Shown here one piece after another: positions 54,281-64,000 of a stretch of DNA of 64,000 nt. This DNA is from Semisulcospira habei (lineage: Eukaryota > Mollusca > Gastropoda > Semisulcospiridae). The notes beneath the pieces were generated by a model. The model was given only the letters and a program-made list of their open reading frames with translations. It was not told the DNA's origin and ran no database searches. Each line of letters starts with the position of its first letter. The stretch's first letter is position 1. The position numbers and the translations under genes were made by a program. Location: the NCBI GenBank assembly GCA_036245525.1, contig BTPG01000003.1, positions 159,011,897 to 159,075,896 of the forward strand, given 5' to 3'.

Positions 54281-56640
54281 TAGTCGGTGTAATATTTCAA
54301 TTTGGACAACATAAACAGATTTTTGGCTACCGTTCTGCATAAAGTGGCCGTATGAGCCTTCCACTTAAGCTGACTGTCAATTGTAATCCCCAGTAGGCGG
54401 TGTTCATTAACTTGTTCTATTTGACTGCCCTTTAATAAAAGGTTAAGTAACAGGGGTGCTAACTGGTGTTTTTGACGAGTGGCGATTATCATAGATTTGG
54501 TTTAAATTGAATGAACAATCATAGAATTACTGTGACACCATTCTGACACCTCGTCAAGACTATGCTGCAAGTTGGCAGAAATTACTTGTATATCTTTGTT
54601 AGTCATATGAATAGAAGTGTCATCAGCAAAAGATCACATTGTACCTTCTTGCAAGTTAAATAAAGAGGCAGGTCATTGATGAATAGACAAAATAATAAGG
54701 GTCCAAGCACGGATCCTTGGGGAACTCCATATTTATATCTTTTAGAGAAGAGTAAGATCCATTCACTAGAACTTTCTGTTTACGATCGGTTAGGTATGAT
54801 CTAAAAAATGCAACTACTTCTGTACTATTCAAGTATTTCTGAATCTTTGTCATTAGAATGGTGTCAAAAGCCTTTTTGAAGTCTAAACACATGTTACCTG
54901 GATTTGTTCATACCCTGGAGCCATGCGTCAACGGGGCGCGTGAGTGCAGTGTGGCACGAGTGCTGTGGGCGAAATCCGGATTGAAGGGGGTGGAGGAGCT
55001 TGCAGTTTTCTAAGGTTGGTTAGTTCGGGTTTAACGTCCACAGCACCGAGGTGATCATGGACGGCCCTTACGGCCGGGTTATGGGGGACAGGGAAATCTA
55101 TTGCCTATGGAGTACGACCTGTACACTGATCAACTCAGGCGCACTCCAACTGTGCCACTTTGATTTACCAGGACCTTTCAACGGACAAATCCGTTTTCCC
55201 CCCTGGATTGTGAGTCCAGCTACCGGGAACCGGGACGGGATTCGAACCCACGACCCGGCGATTCCCTTCGCTCTCCGGCTCCGACGTTTAACCGCCTGAG
55301 CTATTTCGGACTCTGCGGTTTGCTAAGTAGGCAAGCAGGTATTTGTGGACATACCTTTCAAGCGGCTTTGATAGAACTGATAATAATAAAATCGGGCGAT
55401 AGTTGTTAGGCTCAAAACGATCTTTAGTTTTTGGAAGTGGAATGACTTTAGCGTATTTTAGTTTGTTAGGGAAAGTGTGTTGCTTGATGCAAAGGTTATA
55501 AATGTACGTAATAGACTCTACTATTTACGGCAGGGATAACATAAGTATATAATAATAATAATAATAAGCGCATTAAATAGGCGCTTTATCCCAATTGAAA
55601 ATCGGCTGAAAGCGCCGCCGCGAACTGAACCCAACAAGCACGCTCACGTGAATCACGCGCATTCACTCACACACTGAACGTAAACACAGAACTTTCACGT
55701 GGTGCTAAGGGCAAGCTCAAGCGAGCTACTGTAGTTTTTGGAAATTCAAAATCGTTTGTATTTGAAATTTGATTAAGTGGACTGAAACTGATACCAAAGT
55801 GATACTGATATATGCGGGCTGATGTCGTCAGGCCCCGAAAATTTTTTATTTGGTAGTTTACTAATGAGCAAACCCACTTCATGAACTGCTAGCAAGGGAA
55901 TGCTGAAGGGGTTTGTGTCCTCTGTTCTTTGTTTACAGAATTCAGAAAGCAAGTTAGAACATTCATACTTACTGATATAAGTTGAGCCATTTAGAGTTTC
56001 AGCGACTGAAAGAAAATGATTATTAAACGTTTCTGCAGTAAGACTGCTGGGAATGGCTGTTTAAGTGCCAGGAGAGCCTTTAGTTAGAGGGTTCAATAGA
56101 CGCCAGATAGTGTAAGTATCTTTACTGTCTTTAACCGTGTCACCGCCTAACCTTTTCCTTGCCTCTCTGATCATGTACTTAACACGGTTACGTTGTTGCT
56201 TGAATTCAGTAAATAGTTTTTGACTACGCAGATCATCTCTGAACGCCATCGCTTGCGTTATTTCTGGGGTTAACCATGGAGGAAGAGTGTTCGATTTAAC
56301 CCTTCTCTCACGAAGGGGTGCGTGTTTGTTTAATACATTTAGAAAAGGAGTGTACCAAATAGAGAGAAAGGGCAGCGTCCGGGCCATTGGAGAGAAGTAC
56401 ATCGTTGAACGCAGTATTATTTAAATCAAATAGGACTTTATCTTGGTTAAAGTTCTTGAATGTTCTATAATTATGTATGGCCGTTCTTTTTCGCTTTCGG
56501 AATCTTTGTCGACCATGAACAAACAACTGGATAGTGATCACTAACACTTAGATTTGAAACCGCAACATTACAGACGGTTTTGGGTTTATTAGTGTATATG
56601 TGGTCTATAAGTGAGGACGTATTCTGAGTAATTCTGGTGG
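54281..56640 (-). pseudogene. Jockey/CR1-like LINE, decayed
   Basis: Read from 56640 down: end of endonuclease and linker (AIHNYRTFKNFNQDKVLFDL, NKHAPLRERRVKSN, PPWLTPEITQAM), then RT with FPNKLKYAKVIPLPKTKDRF and NNYRPI, the catalytic block CLDFKKAFDT, FFRSYLTDRKQKVLVNGSYS, and C-terminal EHRLLGITIDSQLKWKAH. Several frame breaks and stops are present, and the FADD-type box is not visible. A SINE (55014-55313) interrupts RT between NNYRPI...HKYLLAYL and CLDFKKAFD, and a (TAA)n-headed insertion lies at 55549-55690. The clade is judged by motif style. Confidence 0.8.
55014..55313 (-). mobile_element. tRNA-derived SINE, copy 2, inside the LINE
   Basis: Same family and orientation as 27674-27990. 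Flanks TGCAGTTTTCTAAG (left) and TGCGGTTTGCTAAG (right) match at 12 of 14 positions, an aged target-site duplication. Confidence 0.85.
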
Positions 56641-56654
56641 GCGATTTTACTAAC

Positions 56655-56769
<115 letters not shown>

Positions 56770-57123
56770 CGAACGAGCGGTTGGATCCCTAAACCCTAAA
56801 TCCTCCGAACCCTCTGCGGCGTGCGCCCCCGGATTCTTTTAAATCCCATCAAAAAGAAAAGGACAGACAGGGACAGAGAAAACTATTCTTCACACCTTAG
56901 CTTACGGTTTCAGCGCTAGTGATAAAACACAACAGCCGATACGGCTTCTTTCAGATCAAATAGCAAGCAAATTAATTGGATGTCTAGACAGATTGCCAGA
57001 GGTTTGAATCTGCAGACAGCTGGTAATCCTACGTGTTTGTTATTAGCGAATTAGAGAACTTGCTACGAACAGACCCAGGCGCCGCAGATTCTACTCTGGA
57101 TGCTCCAAACTGGTTGAAATCGT

Positions 57124-57188
57124 ACCAGCAAGAGGCGTGGATCCTCATGAATTGCGGGGGCGCATGAGGGTCTTTGTCACTTGTAGAT
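57124..57188. repeat. Family A hairpin core, degraded
   Basis: CAGCAAGAGGCGTGGATCCT with imperfect GAGGGTCTTTGTCACTTG. Confidence 0.6.
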
Positions 57189-57240
57189 TTGTTGGTCCTG
57201 TTCGCGACAGGCGTTGGAAATGATGCAGGGTATGATTTGT

Positions 57241-57243
<3 letters not shown>

Positions 57244-57325
<82 letters not shown>
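57244..57325. repeat. (GT)n microsatellite
   Basis: About 41 GT units. Confidence 0.97.
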
Positions 57326-57326
<1 letters not shown>

Positions 57327-57489
57327 CTCACAATGACACTTGAGACCGACGGTTCCCCCAAAACCAAACCCTGTGGCGAAATGAATGCGGCACGCAACCC
57401 ACAGCAGAAGTACATTCATGTATTAACGTACGCTGCATTTTGCGTTGATTGCGTTGACATTGTCGTTTGTGCCATCTTTACCATTTTAA

Positions 57490-57679
57490 CTCATTTAGCC
57501 CGACGCACGTATTTCCCAAATTTTGGAGGCGTCATCTAACGACTATGCACCTGTTGCAGGAGATGGATCGACCATGATAATTCAAAGGTAGTGCCAACAG
57601 GCGCCAAGCTAATCTGGCACTACTCTTGAATTATCATGGTCGACCCATCTCCTGTTGTAGTGCGTCAGGGCTGAATGGG
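57490..57679. mobile_element. TTAA-bounded foldback MITE, family B2 (190 bp)
   Basis: TTAA at 57486-57489 and 57680-57683. CTCATTTAGCCCGACGC left, GGGCTGAATGGG right. The left arm of the inner stem has lost about 13 bp (AGTGCCAACAGGCGCC), giving a bulged hairpin. Confidence 0.87.
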
Positions 57680-57910
57680 TTAAACTAACCAGTGAAACGG
57701 AAACAAAATGTTTTTGTGTCGTGAATTCCCAGGTTCAAATTTCATGCTCATAAAAAATCGAATGGTCTGATTTCCTAGTATGCAAAGGCGATCAGGCAGA
57801 AGTCAACCACAGTAGGCACGATTGTGTGTGAAGGTGTAAATTCGGTTTAGCCACAGACGAGGTGGCACTATGCTTTCGCGCTGGTGGCTAGCATTCAAAT
57901 GACTCATCGG

Positions 57911-58226
57911 TTGGTTAGTTCGGGTTTAACGTCCACAGCACCGAGGTGATCATGGACGGCCCTGACGGGCGGGTTATGGGGGACAGGGAAATCCGTTGTC
58001 TATGGAGTACGACCTGAACACTGATCAACTCAGGCGCACTCCAACTGTGCCACTTTGATTTACCAGGACCTTTCAACGGACATGCAATTGAAAAAAAAAA
58101 TCCGTTTTTTCCCCCTGGATTGTGAGTCCAGCTACCGGGACCGGGACGGGATTCGAACCCATGACCCGGCGATTCCCTTCGCTCTCCTGCTCCGACGTTT
58201 AAACGCCTGAGCTATTTCGGACTCGC
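57911..58226 (-). mobile_element. tRNA-derived SINE, copy 3, with perfect 11-bp duplication
   Basis: Flanked by TGACTCATCGG at 57900-57910 and 58227-58237. A box TAGCTCAGGCG and B box GGTTCGAATCC on the minus strand. The best-defined copy of the family. Confidence 0.9.
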
Positions 58227-58829
58227 TGACTCATCGGGACTGCATGCACGTTTATATAGGCCGGCTGACGGTTTCATCGTCAGTGTGGTAGCACTGAAAT
58301 ATGTGTGTGTTTATCTGAAAACTATGTGTGTCCTGGTTTATCATCAGTGCAGTTTATTTGAAATGTGCAGGCAACATCAAAATGCAGGCAGGGGCTTCAA
58401 AACACATGCATGACAGGCTTACGGGATTAAATTATCCTGAGATAAACCGAACCGAATTATACATCATTCTTCAGTGTGTTAGCATCCACCGTTTGTTTTT
58501 AATGAGCTGTACGACGCACCAGTCCGGCGTTTGTGCGCATTGAACGGAAACTGCATGGGTTACGTAGGGGAGACCGGGGCAGGTTGAGACACGGGGCAGG
58601 GCGAAACACCCCCAAAATAAGGCCTTTAATGTTATAATTCAGCCGTTCTTTTTTTCCATTGATAATATTTCCAAAACCCGATCTACAACATCAGCCAAAT
58701 TTTAGCAGGAGCGATCACATGTGCTTTGAGTCGGAGGAATTGAGGCTTGTTTTTCAAGGGTACGAAAATTTCTGACAATGTTGAAAAATGTTAATTTTAC
58801 AGTGGTGATACATGTCTTTTTCAAACGCA

Positions 58830-58920
58830 AAAACCCCCCCACAAAACAACAACAACAACAACAACAAAAACAAACAAAAAAACAACAACACACAAACAAA
58901 CAAACAAGAAAAACAAAAAC
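58830..58920. repeat. CAA/CAAA low-complexity tract
   Basis: CCCCCCC then (CAA)n and AAAC-rich sequence. Confidence 0.9.
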
Positions 58921-59109
58921 CTTAAACAATGAAAGCTTGTGTTTGCATCGGTTTAGTCAACAGTGCCGTAAATTTTGAATACCGCGAATTTTTGTTGTTG
59001 TTGCAGGTACCTGCTTTGGGGCAGGTTAAGACAGTGTCTCAACCTACCCCGGGCTGTCTCAACTTGCCCCGTACTAGTATGGTAAATAGGTCCCTTTCCA
59101 TTTTTGGCT

Positions 59110-60910
59110 ACTCACGTGCGAAGCAAAAGTGAGTCTATGTTCTGGGCCAATGGTCGTTCGTCCGCCCGCCGTCGGCCGTCGTAAACTTTAACGTTGGCAT
59201 TTTGTCGGAGACTATTCAAGTCACAGTCTTCAAACTTGGCCCAAGGATACTTTGTGGCAAAACCTTTCTAAACATACCAATTTGTATGACCTCTCACAAA
59301 GGTCAAGGTCACAAGGGATCAGGAAATAGGTAAAAATAGCTATATTCAGTTTGACATAATTTATTATTCTCAAATAATATTCACAACTTTAAACCCAAAC
59401 TTGGTACAAAGATACCGGATGGTAAGACCCTTCTATGCATACTTATTTGGTTGATTCCTCGAAAAGGGCAAGGGTCACAAGAGCTCAGGAAATAGGTCCA
59501 AAATAGCCATATTTTGACAAAAGACGTTTTTTTTCTGAAATACTATTCACAACGCCAAACCCAAACTTGCTACAGAGATACCTGATGGGAAGACCTTTCT
59601 ATGCATACTAATTTGGTTGAGCCCTCGGAATTGTCTAGGGTCACAAGAGTTAAGGAAATAGGTCCAAAATAGCCATATTTTGACAAAATATGTTTTTTTC
59701 TCAAATACTATTCACAACTTCAAACCCAAACTTGCTACAGAGATACCTGATGTTAAGACCTATCTATGCACACTAATTTGGATGATCCATCGGAAAAGTC
59801 AAGGGTCACAAGAGGCTGGCAAATGTGTGTAAAATGACAATTTTTGATAAAATTGTAGGTATTATCAACATTTTTGCCAAATTTTCAATCAAACTTGGCA
59901 CAATGGCCGCTGATGATAAGACCTTCCTATGCATACTAATTTAGTCGACATATCGCAAGGATCACGGGGGCGTGACAGATGTGTGAAAAATGCTTACATT
60001 TTGAAAAAGAAACATAAATTTTGCTGGTGCAGAAGCCAGCCCTTTACTTATTGTCACAAAGGTCACACATATGTAAATCGGTCATACACGTGAGCCACAA
60101 TGGCTTTGTCTTTTTTGTTTGTCCATCGTCCGTCCGCCGCCATCCGTCTGCCGTCGTCCGTTGTAAACTTTAACATTGGTATTTTCTCGGAGATTATTCA
60201 AGCCACAGTCTTCAAACTTGGCCCACGGATACTTTGTGGCAACACTTTTCTAAACATACTAATTTGAGTGACCTCTCTCGAAGATTAAGGTCACAGTTGA
60301 TCAGGAAATAGGTTAAAAAAAGCTATATTTGGACAACATTTATGTTTTCTCAAATACTATTCATAACTTGAAACCCAAACTTGGTACAGAGATACCTCAT
60401 GGTAAGACCCTCCTATGGATATTGATTTGGATGACCACTCCGAAAGGTCAAGGGTCACAAGAGATCATGAAAAAGGTCACAAAAAGTCATTTTTGACAAC
60501 AACAACAACAACAAAAATCTCAAATATTATTTGTAACTTCCATCCCAAACCTGGTACAGAGATATCTGATGGTATGAGCTTCCTATACATGCTTATTTGG
60601 ACGACCCATCGGAAAGGTCATGGGTCGCAAGAGATCAGCAAATGATGTAAAAAAAAAAATGTCTTTTTTGTATAATTTTAGTTCTTGTGAGGATTTTTGC
60701 AAAACTTTTAAACCAAATGTAGCAGAAAGGTAGCTGATGATAAGACCTTTCTATGCTTACTATTTTAGTTCACGACTCGCAAAGTTTAAGGTCATGGGAG
60801 GCTGACAAAAGTGAAAAATACGTAAATTTTTAGAAAACATTGATTTCGCAGGTACAAAAGCCAACCCTTTCCTTATGTTAGAACACTTGATCGGTCGTTC
60901 ACGTGAGGGC
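59110..60910. repeat. Two tandem copies of a 0.9-kb dispersed repeat
   Basis: Each copy has a head with GTCCGCCG and GTAAACTTTAAC(G/A)TTGG, then CTTCAAACTTGGCCCA, and a tail AGAAGCCAGCCCTTTACTTA-like. Between head and tail are imperfect units of about 165-185 bp containing CAAACTTGGTACAGAGATAC, GACC..TCTATGCATACTAAT and GGGTCACAAGAG (about 59390, 59560, 59735, 60370, 60545). Copy 1 runs about 59110-60095, copy 2 60100-60910. A third, inverted and internally deleted copy is in the recombinase intron. Confidence 0.85.
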
Positions 60911-60914
60911 TTTG

Positions 60915-62500
60915 CCATTCTTGCTTTTACTTTTTCAAAAATAGTGCATGCCACTGCCAGTACTTTACTGACATTTTATGTTTTTAGTGTTAGTTGTCCA
61001 TGCTGTGTATGTTCTTTTACAGAATGTATTACTTTGCTAATTGATGAATCTTTCGGAATGGTCTATTACAAATGGTGAGGTTAGCTCAAAAGTAAATCGA
61101 ATCGGGCACATCATTCCATAGGAAATCTTGCCACAGCTGTGCAGGTGGTGCATGAAGGACAGCCGCTGTACAGTGCTGCTGAAGCTTCTTTTTAGTAAAC
61201 AAAGTTAGTTTGTGGCATGTCATAAAGACCTTAGCTAAACGCAAACGACTTTAAACTGTCATCCAGAGCTGTAAAACAAGGCAGGTATTATTTTTGTGAG
61301 TTTGAGCTCGAGCAATACATATTCATGGCATCTAGAAGTAGTTTTCCACTTGATTCGAAAACTCATCTTTCGGCACATTCAGCGAAACATTAAAGTTCAC
61401 CCCACTTTCTGGGATGACAATGGACGAGAGGGGAAGGACTGGGTGAAGGGGTTAACGTAGGGATGAGTTATAAGTGAGAACATATGTACGGAAGTCTGAT
61501 TCAGAAGTTAAATGGGACACTTTGTTTGAATTCTGACAAAGTTCCCATCTGGTTTACATTTGTATTTTGTATTTGTTTGCGTCGGCTCATAACAGCCACC
61601 GGTTTCTCTTGTTTTGATGACGATTTTTAATTTTTTTTAAAATATAATCTAGTCAGGGCTTCCGTTTTAGTGCGTCTGTGCGTCTATGACGCATTAAAAC
61701 TTAAAATCACGTACTAAAAATGTAACTAAGGGGTAGCTAAAATTCAGTGCATCTGCATCTGAGACGCATCATCCTTGCGCCACCGTGCGTAATCTAACAG
61801 AGGTAGTTGACAGTCATTCTATTTTTAGTGACGTGTTGGTTCGTTTAGCCGCTCGCTTGGTCACGGCTGCGTTCAGAATCACCCGGCTCCAGGGTCCGTG
61901 CGAGTGTAACTGGACGGGCAAACTGTTAGTTTACGCGTAGTGTCAGCATGTCAAGTTATTACAAAGTGCGCGCTACATGTTGAACGCGTTACTAGGTGTG
62001 ACGTCACCATTCATACTATTATGGGATACCGCATCCTGCGTTTCACTTTCGATCTTGAACGAAGTTGTAAATGGTGGAGGAAAAGCAAAGGGAGCTTCAA
62101 TGCTCAGATTCTTCATAATCCGGCACCGTCTGATCGTGATAATCGCTTAGAAGAAAGTTGCACTTAACAACCGCCGTCTCCATGGACAAGCGACAGTACC
62201 AGAAATGATACCCCTGAGCTGTGTGTGGCACCGCCGCTGCGACTCGGTTTTCAGTTAAGAGTTCATGGCTGCATGTATTTCCATGGCTAAAGCACGACGG
62301 CACACGGATGACATGCGCAATGTGCATATAGAGGCTAACTGAAAAAGCAAGTCAAGAAATTCGAACAGAACTGAATAAGTTTGTCAGTTTTTTTATCATG
62401 GTCGATCCATCTTCTGGTACACAGGTATTAGGCCAAAGCTCTAACATTGGAGAAATATGTCTTTCGGGTTAAATGGATTGAAACCAACTTTTAAGTACAT
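60915..62500. other. Non-coding stretch
   Basis: No gene, hairpin or long simple repeat that I can support. Confidence 0.5.
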
Positions 62501-62503
62501 TAG

Positions 62504-62673
<170 letters not shown>

Positions 62674-63860
62674 AGAGTTTAGACAAGTCAGACTTTGGTT
62701 GTCAATCTGCATTCAGCAGAAAAGGCTATATTCTATGTTACAATACATTATCAAATGATCATACAGATAAATTTAATACATATGTGTTTTTCTGTGTGAG
62801 AGAGGGAGACAGGCAGTTGCATGATAGCTCACCAGGTAAAGAATTAGTATCAAGGAAAAGACATACACACACTGTCACAACAAATTTAAAGAGGAGAGAG
62901 CGAAATGAGTTAATTTATTTTAAAGAACATACAGATGATGCAGTTTTTCTTAAATAAATCTGCGGACCCTCTATTATGCTCAGATGGGGGTCTGCGTACC
63001 CTCTAAAATGTATACCTGTGGGTCTACAGATCCTTTAACCTGTTGTGAAAACAGAAGCCCTGTCTAGTCGCTTTTATTGAGCATATGATTGTTTTTCTTT
63101 AGATCTATGACTGCTGCATATCTAACCAGTGTGGTCCCTGTAACTTGATATATTTGCAAAAATAATTCTTGTCTCAACCTGCCCCAAAATGACTGTCTCA
63201 ACCTGCCCCAGATTTTAATTTTTGATTGTGCCAAAATGTTGAATTTTCTGGTCTGATATTTGCTTTTAACTTTAAAAACAATGATTTAGTATTTTGTCTA
63301 AACTGTAGTCAAAGAGCTAACTTTAACTGTATGTGTTTGTGATCCGAACTAGAGTGCTGCATCTCAAGCTGCCCCATCTTTGTCTCAACCTGCCCTGCTC
63401 AGTGTCTCACCCTGCCCTGGGGTGTATCAACCTGCCCCGGTTTGATCAGCGTTTTTAATCAGTTATTGTGGCAAAACTCTCGCATAATTTTGTTAATTTT
63501 GTTTTGTATGTGCCAAAATAGTTTAATTTCCATTATTAGTTTATTTCACGGCTTTATCTTGAATATGACCTGCCTGAGAATGAAAAGATACTTTTGTGTC
63601 TCACCCTACCCCGGTTTTGCATACCGTGAGGGATGCTGTTGGACGACGTATCCGTGTGTTGTTCTAGCTGTTCCGCCCGTTCCCAAGACGTTTTATGGAG
63701 CAAATAACGCCTGCCCTGTGGAGGCAATAGACAACAAGTTCATTCTTGTGAAAAGCATGATTTGCATTGCATTACAATTAAAATCTCGCTTTTCACAAGT
63801 AGGGACTGCCTTTTTTACTTTGCCTTCTACAGTAAATAGCTCTGGAGGCATGTATATTAA

Positions 63861-64000
63861 CCCATTACATCCTGAGGCTGATTTTAAAAAAAGTGTGTTT
63901 ATTGTCCCGTGAAGGTTACATTTCAAATTAGGAGATAAATCAAGCCTTTTAATTCAAGGGTGACAGAATAGCTTGGTGCATCAGGCGCCAGGCTATTCTG
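63861..64000. mobile_element. Foldback MITE, family M, cut by the window end
   Basis: TTAA at 63857-63860, CCCATTACATCCTGAGGCTG left; the right arm begins GGCGCCAGGCTATTCTG at the window edge. Confidence 0.78.

Noticed and set aside
53919..54314. 131-codon plus-strand open frame
   Set aside because: Hydrophobic stretches only and no family resemblance; it overlaps the end of the LINE remnant.
63442..63912. 156-codon plus-strand open frame
   Set aside because: Runs from the end of the GTCTCAACCTGCCCC element across a unique spacer into a family M MITE; no domain.

Overview
This is a stretch of animal nuclear DNA dominated by introns and repeats. Dinucleotide and tetranucleotide microsatellites are very frequent, coding exons are short and far apart with GT..AG borders, and non-LTR retrotransposons, tRNA-derived SINEs and a solo LTR are present. 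There is no prokaryotic gene organisation. The repeat style suggests a marine mollusc, probably a gastropod; this is an inference, since nothing in the window fixes the species.

Two gene models can be supported. The first is on the plus strand: three exons (28109-28200, 28706-28940, 46239-46466) encode the N-terminal Cys-rich region and most of the PET domain of a testin-like LIM protein. The LIM exons must lie beyond the window, and a short exon for the start of the PET domain was not found. Upstream on the same strand are four long open exon candidates (about 634-3806, 4573-5682, 6829-7470, 13096-13824) that are low in complexity and partly built of tandem repeats. Three end in clear phase-0 donors, so they may form a very long variable N-terminus of the same gene; that link is inferred. 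The second gene, on the minus strand (52460-49265), is a Crypton-like tyrosine recombinase in two exons, with an in-frame TAG between the catalytic Arg II and the His/Tyr residues.

Retroelements: a broken Nimb/I-like LINE (33664-36779) whose endonuclease part is inverted relative to its reverse transcriptase, as twin priming produces; a 982-bp solo LTR (36898-37879) in the TTAG array beside it; a decayed Jockey/CR1-like LINE on the minus strand (54281-56640) interrupted by a SINE; three copies of that SINE (one with a perfect 11-bp target duplication); and a second SINE at 31528-31691.

The most striking content is more than fifty foldback (hairpin) elements in about ten families, spread over the window. 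At least twenty are bounded on both sides by TTAA, and one can be compared with its empty site inside the window. The two arms of a copy often share substitutions that other copies lack. The 15.6-18.6 kb region is a separate complex of (TA)n tracts, triplicated 0.5-kb units and a 590-bp near-perfect palindrome. A roughly 5-kb element at 58573-63615 carries many copies of a GTCTCAACCTGCCCC-type motif at its ends.
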